Shown piece by piece: positions 1 to 7,740 of a DNA stretch of 64,000 nucleotides. How positions within the stretch are numbered: position 1 is the first letter of the stretch; each line of letters starts with the position of its first letter. Source of the DNA: Sulfuricurvum sp. (GTDB lineage Bacteria; Campylobacterota; Campylobacteria; Campylobacterales; Sulfurimonadaceae); NCBI GenBank assembly GCA_028714915.1, contig JAQTLL010000001.1, forward strand, positions 310,001 to 374,000, read 5' to 3'. The notes under the pieces are model-generated. The model saw only the letters and a list, made by a program, of their open reading frames with translations. It was not told where the DNA came from and made no database searches. The position numbers were made by a program, and so were the translations under genes.

Positions 1-48
1 TGCTCCTAACTCCTGTAAATCTTCAAATGACTTAATAATCGTACTCAT
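1..48 (-). CDS. Start of an unidentified gene cut by the window edge
   Basis: Only the first 16 codons are present (MSTIIKSFEDLQELGA), so no function can be given. The ATG at 48 overlaps the stop codon of the upstream methyltransferase gene (stop at 45-47) in an ATGA arrangement. That arrangement suggests translational coupling and membership in the same minus-strand operon. Confidence 0.5.
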   Translation of the reverse strand, partial: MSTIIKSFEDLQELGA

Positions 49-722
49 CGCATTCTCTCCATTAAAATTGCTCCTGCTACTCCTACATTAAGAGAATCAA
101 AGTCATGTGCCATCTCAATGGATACGCCATGATCAAGCCCTTTTTCAACACGACCGCTCAATCCCTCACCCTCGCTGCCTAAAATCAAAGCACGCTTGGA
201 GTCAAAACTTGTCTCACGTACATTTTTCCCCTCAAGCGTTGCACCATAAAGTGTAAATCCAGACTGTTTGAGCTCATGCATAACATCATGAATATTATGG
301 ACGACGACGATAGGCAAGTCAAGTGCCGCCCCACTGCTCGTTCGAATTAACGCTTCTAAATTTGGCTCTCGGATACCAGTAATCACAAGGGCTTCCACTC
401 CAAGAGCATACGCACTACGCACCAATGAACCCATATTTCCCATATCGGTAATAGAGCTTAAGACGACGATAAAACCACATTTTTTCAAAAAAGGAGAGGC
501 ATAAGGGACTATTTGAGAAATCTCTGCAATGTACCCTTGATGATTTCCCCCTTTGACCATCGATTGAGCTGCATTTTCAGGAATACGCTTCACTTCGAAT
601 CCCATTTTCATCAATTGACCATACTCTTTTTTATCAATCTCTTTGGCAAGATAAAGTGTTTTTATCCGATCACGATGTCGTTCAAGTGCATAAAATACTG
701 GTTGTTTTCCATAAATGAGCAT
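45..722 (-). CDS. rlmB: SpoU/TrmH-family RNA 2'-O-ribose methyltransferase (RlmB-like)
   Basis: The 225-residue protein has the SpoU layout: a small N-terminal RNA-binding domain (about residues 1-70, starting MLIYGKQPVFYAL) and a C-terminal trefoil-knot SAM domain. The knot motifs are visible as GSEGEGLSGRV and SLNVGVAGAILMERMR. Members methylate the ribose of a guanosine in 23S rRNA (G2251 for RlmB) or in tRNA. The length fits the RlmB branch, but the exact target cannot be read from sequence. It lies 4 nt downstream of rsmI and overlaps the next gene, consistent with an RNA-modification operon. Confidence 0.85.
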   Translation of the reverse strand: MLIYGKQPVFYALERHRDRIKTLYLAKEIDKKEYGQLMKMGFEVKRIPENAAQSMVKGGNHQGYIAEISQIVPYASPFLKKCGFIVVLSSITDMGNMGSLVRSAYALGVEALVITGIREPNLEALIRTSSGAALDLPIVVVHNIHDVMHELKQSGFTLYGATLEGKNVRETSFDSKRALILGSEGEGLSGRVEKGLDHGVSIEMAHDFDSLNVGVAGAILMERMR

Positions 723-726
723 AAAA

Positions 727-1542
727 TTATCCTTCTAAGTTTAAGAGGCGGGTATAGCACTCTTTTGGGTTTTCGCCGGTAATCTTGGCGATGAGCTTGG
801 ATGCCGCTTTTTTGGGTATATCGAGAGCTAGGATGTCAGCTTCATTCAAACTTGCACCGCAAGAAACTGAAGCTTCGATAACTACGACCCATTCACCTCG
901 AATTTCCCCTTCCATTCGGGAAAGAAGTTCGGATGCACACCCTTGATAAAAGCGTTGATATTTTTTGCTAATCTCTTTGGCCAAAAATACTCGACGATCG
1001 GGTGCCGAAACGGCAAGTTCATGGAGTAGTTTATCCAAACGCTTGGGAGATTCATAGAGTACGGTAGTGTATCCATTAAAAAGAGCCTCTTGAAGAGCAG
1101 CGGAACGGTCATTGCCTTTGTGCGGTAAAAATCCGAAAAAAAGCATTTTTGTCTCACAAAAGCCACTCGCGACAAATGCACTCAGTACCGCATTGGCACC
1201 CGGTAAAATATCATATTTTACTCCGTTATCCAAACAATAGCGTACCAGTAATTGCCCCGGATCACTAATACCAGGCATCCCAGCATCACTAACATACAGT
1301 ATATTAGCATTAAAAAAATCGGGGGTGAGATTGGAAACAAATTCTGCTTCATTGTGGGAGTGTAAACTTAAAAACTGAGGTTCACTGGTAGTGAGATTAT
1401 GCCGTTCTTTGAGAAGATGTATAAGTTTTTTGGTAACACGGGTATCTTCACAGAGGATAATATCAGCAGTAGAGAGAACTTCAAGAGAACGAATAGAGAT
1501 GTCGGAAATATTACCGATAGGAGTGGGTACAAGAGAAAGCAT
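727..1542 (-). CDS. rsmI: 16S rRNA (cytidine(1402)-2'-O)-methyltransferase
   Basis: This 271-residue protein belongs to the tetrapyrrole-methylase fold family. It opens with the RsmI signature PTPIGNISDISIRSLEVL followed by ILCEDTR, and has the glycine-rich SDAGMPGISDPG loop near residues 85-97. RsmI 2'-O-methylates C1402 in the ribosomal decoding centre using SAM. The length matches the family. It is followed at 4 nt by the RlmB-like gene; upstream it is separated from rpmE by the structured repeat at 1591-1670. Confidence 0.93.
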   Translation of the reverse strand: MLSLVPTPIGNISDISIRSLEVLSTADIILCEDTRVTKKLIHLLKERHNLTTSEPQFLSLHSHNEAEFVSNLTPDFFNANILYVSDAGMPGISDPGQLLVRYCLDNGVKYDILPGANAVLSAFVASGFCETKMLFFGFLPHKGNDRSAALQEALFNGYTTVLYESPKRLDKLLHELAVSAPDRRVFLAKEISKKYQRFYQGCASELLSRMEGEIRGEWVVVIEASVSCGASLNEADILALDIPKKAASKLIAKITGENPKECYTRLLNLEG

Positions 1543-1590
1543 TTTTCTTCTTAATCTGCTTTAAAAAGCAAGGCTTTTATTGTGATGGCA

Positions 1591-1670
1591 TTTAAATCTG
1601 CCTCGCAGAGGCTAGCTTCAGTGCCTTAGCGGCTAGCGAAGCTAAAGGAAGTCATCCCTTTAGCGTTCAA
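1591..1670 (-). repeat. Copy A of a three-copy structured 3'-UTR element
   Basis: On the minus strand this element begins right after the rpmE stop codon. It contains a hairpin with arms GCTAAAGG and CCTTTAGC, a core AGCCGCTAAGGC, and a second hairpin with arms CCTC and GAGG followed by CAGATTTAAAT. The same architecture and core occur after petC (12206-12280) and porB (28881-28957). The stem sequences differ between copies but stay paired, which points to a folded RNA. A role as terminator or mRNA-stability element is inference. Confidence 0.75.
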
Positions 1671-1671
1671 A

Positions 1672-1875
1672 TTATTGATTTAGTGCGTAACGTTTTTTGA
1701 ACTTGTCGATACGACCAGCAGTGTCTACTTGACGCTCAGAACCAGTATAAAACGGGTGACATTCATTACAAATATCAACACGGAAAGCATCTTTTGTGCT
1801 TGTTGTTGTGAATGTGTTACCGCATGCGCAGCTAACAGTACATTCAACAGTATTAGGGTGAAGCTCTTTTTTCAT
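1672..1875 (-). CDS. rpmE: 50S ribosomal protein L31
   Basis: This 67-residue protein starts [20 protein letters not shown] and is a zinc-type L31. Cysteine pairs at about residues 14/16 and 35/38 (CACG and CNECH) form the metal site, followed by the conserved HPFYTG and [16 protein letters not shown]. The open frame extends 19 codons further upstream, but the ATG at 1875 is preceded by an AAGG ribosome-binding site and gives the family's N-terminus. L31 bridges the 50S and 30S subunits. The gene is followed directly by structured repeat copy A. Confidence 0.95.
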   Translation of the reverse strand: MKKELHPNTVECTVSCACGNTFTTTSTKDAFRVDICNECHPFYTGSERQVDTAGRIDKFKKRYALNQ

Positions 1876-1958
1876 AATATTACCTTGTGAGTGACGGCGT
1901 TGTACGTCAATCGGTTTGAGTTTTACATCCATACCTGGGGACGGATTGTTGGACGCGA

Positions 1959-1964
1959 ATTATA
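1959..1964 (-). promoter_or_regulatory. Candidate -10 box for rpmE
   Basis: The minus strand reads TATAAT here, about 85 nt upstream of the rpmE start and just beyond the end of rsmE. No convincing -35 box was seen, which is common for sigma-70 promoters of this phylum. The long leader would run across the gap to the ATG at 1875. Confidence 0.4.
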
Positions 1965-1981
1965 TCCGAAACTTTTTAAAT

Positions 1982-2650
1982 TTACAACCTCATCGAGGCA
2001 ATAGCCACGGCTGCGGTCTCAGAGCGTAAAACCATCGGCAGGTTAAAATGGCGGATACGGTGTGAACTGCACAATTTACGCTCATTATCATCAAAGCCTC
2101 CTTCACATCCAATCACCACTGTTTCAAATTTTTCATTTTTACCCAAAACTTCTCCGCCAAAATCAAGAACAACGGTTTCAGGATTTGCATTTAAAAAAGT
2201 GCTAAGAGCAGGAGTTTCAGAGAGTTCTATGTAAGAAGTTCGTCCGCATTGCATCATGGCGCTTTCCATAATACGATTAAAGCGCTCAAAATCGAGTCGA
2301 AAGTTTCGCTGTGAACGTTTGCAATGGATAAACGTAATTTTTGAAATTCCAAGCTCCATCAGCATAGGCAAAGTTTTTTCAATCGTTTTTGGATCAATGA
2401 TACACCATCCGATATGGAGCTTTTTGAGTGTTTCACAGGGAGAATTTAATGAACTTTCACGAACAAAATAGCCATTACGTCCATCAGTCTTTTCTAAGCG
2501 ATAATGATGCGCCACACTCAATGTGTCACGGTGACGAAAGACGATGAGATCCCCCAATACATGACGGCGTACTTTAATAAGATATTTATACTCTTCCCCT
2601 GAGACAACAAGCTCCTGGGAACCTGCCTGCGCATGAAGAATAAATTTCAT
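1982..2650 (-). CDS. rsmE: 16S rRNA (uracil(1498)-N(3))-methyltransferase
   Basis: The protein (222 residues from MKFILHAQAG) has a PUA-like N-terminal domain and a C-terminal SPOUT knot. RsmE motifs include WCIIDPKTIEKTLPMLMELG, CKRSQRNF, the SAM-binding VVIGCEGGFDDNE and a closing LRSETAAVAIASMRL. It methylates U1498 in helix 44 of 16S rRNA. The ATG at 2650 overlaps the stop of the upstream membrane-protein gene (ATGA), which favours it over the ATG at 2662. Confidence 0.93.
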   Translation of the reverse strand: MKFILHAQAGSQELVVSGEEYKYLIKVRRHVLGDLIVFRHRDTLSVAHHYRLEKTDGRNGYFVRESSLNSPCETLKKLHIGWCIIDPKTIEKTLPMLMELGISKITFIHCKRSQRNFRLDFERFNRIMESAMMQCGRTSYIELSETPALSTFLNANPETVVLDFGGEVLGKNEKFETVVIGCEGGFDDNERKLCSSHRIRHFNLPMVLRSETAAVAIASMRL

Positions 2651-3057
2651 ACCATCATCCAAAGCGTCACGATTAGCAATAATGCCATCTCCATCCCCAA
2701 ATAACGAAACGCTTTACGTTTATAAAGAGCAAACGCTCCCTCTTGAGTAATATCAGTACGTCGCTTGAGTGTCTTATACCTCTTGGCTTCCAAAACAATC
2801 ATAACAATACCTACAATAATCATTGCATCGTTAGCAAGACTAAAATGTAAATGTTTTGCCGCCATCATTATCGCTCCTGTCAAAAGAATCAAGGCAATCA
2901 ATGATCCTGAAATAGGCATAACAATCCGCATCCGTTTAGCATAACGAATTATCTGATTACTCAAAGCGAGCATAGTAATGTTAAACATCACCACCCCTAT
3001 CAACATAATAACTCCGACCGTGTGGATTTCTAATCCCATTGTGTACATAGCTTCCAT
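2647..3057 (-). CDS. Small integral membrane protein of unknown function
   Basis: The 136-residue protein has about four hydrophobic segments: roughly residues 10-30, 45-65, 75-90 and 118-135. A basic stretch (KRYKTLKRRTD) lies between the third and fourth. I recognise no catalytic motif. A membrane protein in this position, upstream of rsmE, is what I recall from Campylobacter jejuni, so the arrangement is probably ancestral. The start could also be the internal ATG at residue 4. It is translationally coupled to rsmE. Confidence 0.75.
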   Translation of the reverse strand: MEAMYTMGLEIHTVGVIMLIGVVMFNITMLALSNQIIRYAKRMRIVMPISGSLIALILLTGAIMMAAKHLHFSLANDAMIIVGIVMIVLEAKRYKTLKRRTDITQEGAFALYKRKAFRYLGMEMALLLIVTLWMMV

Positions 3058-3082
3058 AAAGGAGATTTTACCCTATTTTGTC

Positions 3083-3088
3083 TATAAT
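3083..3088 (+). promoter_or_regulatory. -10 box of the moeA promoter
   Basis: TATAAT lies 28 nt upstream of the moeA start, in the 59-nt divergent gap between the membrane-protein gene and moeA. A strong GGGAG ribosome-binding site follows just before the ATG at 3117. No clear -35 hexamer is present. Confidence 0.55.
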
Positions 3089-3116
3089 GACTTAAAATGT
3101 GTCAAGGGAGTCATAA

Positions 3117-4334
3117 ATGGCGGTAACAGTTGAAGAGGCTTTATCTCTTATATACATGCATGCATACCCTCTTGGAAGTGAGATCATCCCTATTGAAAAC
3201 GCCCTTGGTCGAGTACTGGGTGAGGAAATTATTGCCATTCATTGCCTTCCTCCATATGACAACTCTGCCATGGATGGATATGCTGTTACGATTAATGATG
3301 CAGGTAAAACCCTCATTCAATCTTGTACGATTTTCGCAGGCGATAAAGATGATATTCGTATGGTTGAAGATCAATGTATCCGTATTATGACCGGTGCCAA
3401 AATCCCACAAGGGTGTGAAGCGATTGTCCCCATCGAAGAGGTAACACTTACAGAAAACAGTATTCTTCTTCCTGAAAAAATCAAAGCTTCTCAACATATT
3501 CGTCTCAAGGGTGAAGATATTCAATCCGGTACACTCTTGCTAGAGAAGGGAACCTATCTTCACGCTCATCATCTCACCTTGCTTGCTTCTCAAGGGCGTA
3601 CTCACGTGCGTGCCTTCAGATCGCCGCGTATTGCTTTGTTTGCTTCAGGAAATGAACTTAAAATGCATTTTGAGAATATTGAATCCCATCAGCTTTACAA
3701 TACCAATACCCCAACCTTTGCGGCACGCGCACGTGAACTTGGATGCGATGTTATTTTTACGGGAACAGCTGAAGATACTATGAAAAGTATCCAAAGCCAT
3801 ATTAAAAGTGCACTGGATGCGGATTTTATTATCACTTCTGGTGGAGTGAGCGTAGGAGATGCGGATTACACAAAAGAAGCGTTTAGCACTCTTGGAATGG
3901 AAACATTGTTTGAATCGGTCGAAATCAAACCCGGCAAGCCCACAACCTTTGGTCATATTGGCAATACCCTCATTCTTAATCTTCCTGGAAATCCGCTTGC
4001 TGCCGCTTTGTGTTTTGAGCTCTTCGGTCAAAGTGCTATTATGGCACTTTGCGGTCGAAATGACAAATATCTCAGCACCATTACTACAAAAATGGGAGAG
4101 CCTTTCAAAATGAAAAAAGGGCGTCGTTCCTTGATTCCAGGATGGTTTAATGGGGAAACGTTTACCCCCAGCAGCAAATTTGGCCCGGGGATGGTGCTTC
4201 CTCTCTCCCGCGCCAATGGGTTTATGATGGTCGATGCAAGTGTAGAGGAATTTGAAAAAGGCTCTGAAGTAAAAATTATTCCGACACGTTGGTGCATGAG
4301 CTCAAATGAGCAAAAATCGTTGGTGACCTTTTAA
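3117..4334 (+). CDS. moeA: Molybdopterin molybdenumtransferase MoeA
   Basis: The 405-residue protein has the complete MoeA layout: an N-terminal domain with ALGRVL and PPYDNSAMDGYAV (about residues 25-57), a central MoCF-binding domain with SGGVSVGDADY (about 241-251) and PGKPTTFG, the NLPGNPLAAALCFE loop (about 293-306), and a C-terminal beta domain. It inserts molybdate into adenylylated molybdopterin in the cytoplasm. The gene is transcribed divergently from the rsmE operon, and its stop codon overlaps the queD stop codon by 3 nt in convergent orientation. moaA lies about 8 kb away. Confidence 0.95.
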   Translation: MAVTVEEALSLIYMHAYPLGSEIIPIENALGRVLGEEIIAIHCLPPYDNSAMDGYAVTINDAGKTLIQSCTIFAGDKDDIRMVEDQCIRIMTGAKIPQGCEAIVPIEEVTLTENSILLPEKIKASQHIRLKGEDIQSGTLLLEKGTYLHAHHLTLLASQGRTHVRAFRSPRIALFASGNELKMHFENIESHQLYNTNTPTFAARARELGCDVIFTGTAEDTMKSIQSHIKSALDADFIITSGGVSVGDADYTKEAFSTLGMETLFESVEIKPGKPTTFGHIGNTLILNLPGNPLAAALCFELFGQSAIMALCGRNDKYLSTITTKMGEPFKMKKGRRSLIPGWFNGETFTPSSKFGPGMVLPLSRANGFMMVDASVEEFEKGSEVKIIPTRWCMSSNEQKSLVTF

Positions 4335-4912
4335 ATATTAGGAGGATTTGTAAACGTCTCCCCTCGTTTTACTTTTTCCCAAAGCTGTGGATCGCTCCAG
4401 CCTTCGCATACTTCGTCACTAAAATGTATCGATTCAAGATTTATCAATCCCATCAAATCTGAATAAGCATCTTCACGAAAACATTGTGCATAGCCTGTCT
4501 CTGTTTCGTGAACGATGATACTGCTAAGGCGTACCATCTTTTCGCCGTTGATCATTTTGGTAAACCACATCAACTTATCAATCATTACAAAAATAACGCG
4601 GCTAAACTGCTCTGCCGAAGGAGAAACAGGGAGTTGCACCCAACGATTAGAATGGGCTTTCATATCATTGATATACTTTTCATCGTCTCCATCCCAAAGG
4701 GCAATAGAGTGATCGAAACTGTCGATCAGTTCTTTCATCCCCTGCTTCATCAATCCAAAATCGTACACCATCTGACCATTGTCAAGATACTGCGATTCAA
4801 ACAACACTTCCACTTTATATGAGTGCCCATGCAAAGAAGCACGACAACGCTGAGTTGAGCAGCCTCGAACGATATGGGCATTTTCAAATTTGAATGACTT
4901 TCTGATTATCAT
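4331..4912 (-). CDS. queD: 6-carboxytetrahydropterin synthase / PTPS-family protein
   Basis: This PTPS-fold protein has the zinc-ligand motifs FENAHIV (His near residue 13) and SLHGHSYKVEV (two His near 28-30), the catalytic-side FDHSIAL, and a later VHETETGYAQ loop that binds the pterin. QueD converts 7,8-dihydroneopterin triphosphate to 6-carboxytetrahydropterin in queuosine synthesis. At 193 residues it is longer than the usual 120-140, with extra sequence at the C-terminus. The candidate catalytic Cys sits one residue further from the HGH motif than in E. coli QueD as I remember it. Its ATG overlaps the stop of the ORF6N gene. Confidence 0.85.
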   Translation of the reverse strand: MIIRKSFKFENAHIVRGCSTQRCRASLHGHSYKVEVLFESQYLDNGQMVYDFGLMKQGMKELIDSFDHSIALWDGDDEKYINDMKAHSNRWVQLPVSPSAEQFSRVIFVMIDKLMWFTKMINGEKMVRLSSIIVHETETGYAQCFREDAYSDLMGLINLESIHFSDEVCEGWSDPQLWEKVKRGETFTNPPNI

Positions 4913-5502
4913 AAATCTTTTTCTCCTCTCAAAAATCCAATTTTTTCGACTTCACTTGCCGATTTAATATCCAGAACTGTCTCTTCTAATAACCCCATAG
5001 AATCCTCTATCATAATAACAGCATCCGTAACGGCAGAAAGTCTCTCTTTTGTCCACTCTTTGTTCCCCATCACTTCTTGTCGTAGTTCATGGATTTGCTT
5101 TGCAAGATCACTGTATTCGATGGCATAATGGCGCATCTTTGTAAAAGTTCGCATAATAGCAATGGTAACATCTGCCGCTCGCTGACTTTTTAATACCGTA
5201 GCAAGCATATAAACACCCTGCTCACTAAAGACTTTGGGGACATATTTTCTATGAGTACCTCGTCCATCTGTTTTTAAGGTCACATTTTGTGATCTTAAAA
5301 AATTCCACTCTTCCTCAGAACATTCAAACATAAAATCGCTTGGAAATCTCGAAAGATTTCTTGTAACCGCTTGATTGATTTGACGGGTTTCTACTCCATA
5401 CAACTCCGCTAAATCAGAGTCTAACATTACTTCAAAATTACGGATACGGTAGATTTTTTGCCGAATGTGTTCAATTGGCAAAATAGATATATCACTGTTC
5501 AT
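4909..5502 (-). CDS. ORF6N-domain protein
   Basis: The 197-residue form starting MNSDISILPIEHIRQ carries a clear ORF6N domain (about residues 8-95). Hallmarks are RNFEVMLDSDLAELYGVETRQINQAV, continuing through NLSRFPSDFMF, YVPKVFSEQGVYMLATVL and AIMRTF. ORF6N is a DNA-binding domain typical of phage and mobile elements. A helical, charged C-terminus follows. A longer frame opens at a GTG at 5568, but the ATG gives the usual family N-terminus; neither has a good ribosome-binding site. The gene lies between queD and the left repeat of the dynamin island, so it is itself probably foreign. Confidence 0.8.
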   Translation of the reverse strand: MNSDISILPIEHIRQKIYRIRNFEVMLDSDLAELYGVETRQINQAVTRNLSRFPSDFMFECSEEEWNFLRSQNVTLKTDGRGTHRKYVPKVFSEQGVYMLATVLKSQRAADVTIAIMRTFTKMRHYAIEYSDLAKQIHELRQEVMGNKEWTKERLSAVTDAVIMIEDSMGLLEETVLDIKSASEVEKIGFLRGEKDL

Positions 5503-5614
5503 AGACGCATTGTATAGAATATGATTGGGGATGTCAAATTTAAGATTATTCAAGAAAGCGGGATTCACCCAAAGGCACTTCTCCCATTTTTATGGAAATG
5601 ACGGAAAAGTTAGT

Positions 5615-5639
5615 TTTTACACGCCGTGGTTTTGATCCC
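5615..5639. repeat. Left 25-bp direct repeat of the island (attL candidate)
   Basis: These 25 bases, containing ACGCCGTGGTTTTGATCCC, are identical to 10254-10278, where they form the last codons and stop of queE. Identity ends on both sides. The pattern is that expected of integration into the 3' end of a gene that leaves the gene intact on one side and a copy of the target on the other. Confidence 0.85.
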
Positions 5640-5799
5640 TTATAGGCGAGTCACCTTTAGAATCCCTATTTTTAGGGCTTTTAAAGAAGTTGAAATTAAT
5701 TTTTCCCACTTTTTTAACGCTCGTATCTGGAACACGAATACTAGTATTCAAAAATAGAAGTTTAATAGCTTCTTCCTTTGACATTGATTCATCTAACAA
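5617..5799 (-). pseudogene. Downstream half of the zinc-ribbon gene after an in-frame TGA
   Basis: After the TGA that ends the 55-residue zinc-ribbon protein, the same frame stays open for about 60 codons (LLDESMSKEEAIKLLFLN and onward). It runs into the left repeat, where it reads DQNHGV and stops exactly as queE does. The residues on either side of the stop would form one continuous amphipathic helix. This suggests a longer gene broken by a nonsense change, for example TGG to TGA. An independent TTG-started peptide is possible but less likely. Confidence 0.45.
5700..5715. promoter_or_regulatory. TTTTTCCCACTTTTTT motif near the left island end
   Basis: The 16-base string TTTTTCCCACTTTTTT lies about 60 bp inside the left repeat. 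The same string occurs, partly doubled, about 110 bp inside the right repeat at 10118-10142. Similar motifs at both ends of an integrated element can be arm-type recombinase sites; that role is inference. Confidence 0.3.
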
Positions 5800-5967
5800 T
5801 CAAAAAAGCTTATCTAAAAATCCGAGCGGTCTCTTATCCATTTTTGTTTTGCATTTCGGGCAAATATCTATAAAGTCCGTAGGATTCAACACATCACTTT
5901 TTGGTTTTACTAATTTTGTATGCCCGCATTTCGGACATACGAATTTAAAGGGTTGTGGAGCTATCAT
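5800..5967 (-). CDS. 55-residue zinc-ribbon protein in the dynamin operon
   Basis: This small gene starts at the ATG at 5967, with a good ribosome-binding site (AAGGAAATAAAA), 15 nt after the stop of the LeoA-like gene. It encodes two CPKC knuckles, CPKCGHTKLV and CPKCKTKM, 25 residues apart, as in a zinc ribbon, with basic residues between them. It ends at a TGA, beyond which the frame remains open. It is probably the third gene of the island operon. Its function is unknown; zinc ribbons of this kind often contact nucleic acid or act as small adaptors. Confidence 0.65.
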   Translation of the reverse strand: MIAPQPFKFVCPKCGHTKLVKPKSDVLNPTDFIDICPKCKTKMDKRPLGFLDKLF

Positions 5968-5982
5968 TTTTATTTCCTTATT

Positions 5983-7740
5983 TTATGTGAGCTGTTTAAT
6001 TTCAGAAAATTCTACATCAATCACTTCTCCCATTTCTACCCATTCTTTAAATGCTTTTTGCTGTTTATTCATTTCAATAATATCATTTTGTATTGATTGA
6101 AGTTTATTTTGAAGATCAATATAAGTTGGAAAAAAGTTTGAAATAAATTCATTCCCGTTGATTGTTTCCAATATCTCTTTTCTTTGTTTTTCAAAATTTT
6201 CAATCATACCAAAATCATCATCAGTCCTATTACCACCTTTTTCTTTATTTTTCCCATTAATAAATTCTTGAAATGCTTTTTCTTTTTGATGATTATCATA
6301 ACTGTCCCAAACTTCAAGAGCTAAACCGATAAAAGCTATTGCACCACTTACTCCATTTGCTAATTTAGTAGCACCCCAAGGTTTAAATTTTAAATATTTT
6401 GACAAATCCAACCCTAGCGTTTTTGCCCCTGTGACTATCGCATCTCTTACTAGTAAGACATTATCTTTATTGATTACTCCAGATTTTGATAAATAACTTA
6501 CCCCTTGTTTGCCATACGATTTGATTGTCTGATTAAAACTATCTATTTCTGCATTAAAATTAGTTTCTATTTTTTGAAGCTCAAAGGATACAGCGCCAAT
6601 TTGTCTTTCAAATTCATTTTGTATTTTCGTATTTAAATTTATACCCTCAGAACCGATCTCTTTTTCAATGAAATGACTTACCGTTTCTAAGCTTGTTCCT
6701 TTAGCTTGAAGTATCAAATCAGTAAAATATTCGCTTATAAACTCTCTTAAATTAATTCTTACTTCACTGATTTTCGGTTCTAAAGATTGCACATTTTTAT
6801 TAATCACTTGGCTAATTTCAGTCAATTTATTTACTTCTTGCTCAATTTTCAAATTTAATTCTTGTGAAGCAGGTAATTGTTTTTCTAATACATCTTGAAT
6901 GATCGTTTTTTTGGTTTCATTCACTATCTTTGCAACTCCTCCACTATGTTTTATTTTTTCAGATGTTGCATTTTGTAAATTTGAAATATGAGAAAGCTTT
7001 TTAAATGTTTCAAGATTTGATAACCAATGTGCCATACCCATATCGAATGGATTTGCCGATACGGCGATGATCGACAATTCAGAAGATTCTTCATCAGTGA
7101 GATAGATTAAATCTTTTAATCTATCGAGTACATTTTCTTTTTTAATCTTTGCTTCATTTTGATACGATATTTCATCTTCAACATCGGCTACTTCATCAAA
7201 TCGACTTAATACAAAAATAGTTCGTGGCAGTAAATTAAGCGTTCTAAATAACCATTGCAAATCCTCTTTATGACTCTCTTTAATTGGATTGACTGAATTC
7301 ATTACATATAAAACCAAATGAGCTTCACTAATATACTTTTGAGTTATATCTTTGTATTTCTCAATTGATTGGCTATCTGCGTTATATTTTTCTTTAAATC
7401 CAAATAATCCCGGAGTATCCACCAACTCTATATCATTGCCCACTTCATAAACACTTACTTCATCAGAAGACTCTTGATGAGTAATTTTCATATTTGATTT
7501 ATCGAGTTTTTCCATCCATGCAGCAGCAATTGATGTTTTACCTTCAGAAAATCCTCCGATGAGTGCGACTTTGAGTTTTGTTGTTGCAATTTCATTCAAG
7601 GCATTGAATAGTTTTGATTTTAAACTACCGTCAATTTCAACTCCTATTTTTTCTCCAACTTCTAAAAAATCCTTCAATTTATTAAGAATTTCCATTGCAC
7701 CATTTTGTTGTTTTTTAAACTCATCTAATGTTTGGTTCAT
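5983..7740 (-). CDS. leoA: LeoA/HP0731-type dynamin-like GTPase (Eleos-like defence pair)
   Basis: The 585-residue protein has an N-terminal dynamin GTPase domain: P-loop GGFSEGKTS at about 62-70, DTPG at about 108-111, and SRFDE at about 179-183 in the NKxD position. Long coiled coils (about 285-440) flank a hydrophobic patch (GAIAFIGLALEVW, about 480-495), which in bacterial dynamins mediates membrane contact. The P-loop and SRFD variant resemble LeoA of enterotoxigenic E. coli and HP0731 of Helicobacter as I remember them. Paired LeoBC/LeoA genes form the Eleos anti-phage system. The ATG overlaps the upstream dynamin stop (ATGA), so the two are coupled. Confidence 0.75.
   Translation of the reverse strand: MNQTLDEFKKQQNGAMEILNKLKDFLEVGEKIGVEIDGSLKSKLFNALNEIATTKLKVALIGGFSEGKTSIAAAWMEKLDKSNMKITHQESSDEVSVYEVGNDIELVDTPGLFGFKEKYNADSQSIEKYKDITQKYISEAHLVLYVMNSVNPIKESHKEDLQWLFRTLNLLPRTIFVLSRFDEVADVEDEISYQNEAKIKKENVLDRLKDLIYLTDEESSELSIIAVSANPFDMGMAHWLSNLETFKKLSHISNLQNATSEKIKHSGGVAKIVNETKKTIIQDVLEKQLPASQELNLKIEQEVNKLTEISQVINKNVQSLEPKISEVRINLREFISEYFTDLILQAKGTSLETVSHFIEKEIGSEGINLNTKIQNEFERQIGAVSFELQKIETNFNAEIDSFNQTIKSYGKQGVSYLSKSGVINKDNVLLVRDAIVTGAKTLGLDLSKYLKFKPWGATKLANGVSGAIAFIGLALEVWDSYDNHQKEKAFQEFINGKNKEKGGNRTDDDFGMIENFEKQRKEILETINGNEFISNFFPTYIDLQNKLQSIQNDIIEMNKQQKAFKEWVEMGEVIDVEFSEIKQLT

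Noticed and set aside
3141..4031. Long frames opposite moeA (3141-3524 and 3645-4031)
   Set aside because: They are antisense shadows of a well-supported moeA and show no domain features.
5617..5799. Reading the 60-codon frame as an independent small gene, or the TGA as recoded (selenocysteine)
   Set aside because: It has only a TTG start at the beginning, no ribosome-binding site, and its end is the copied queE tail. No selenocysteine-type context is evident, and other genes here use TGA as a normal stop. A broken longer gene explains it more simply.
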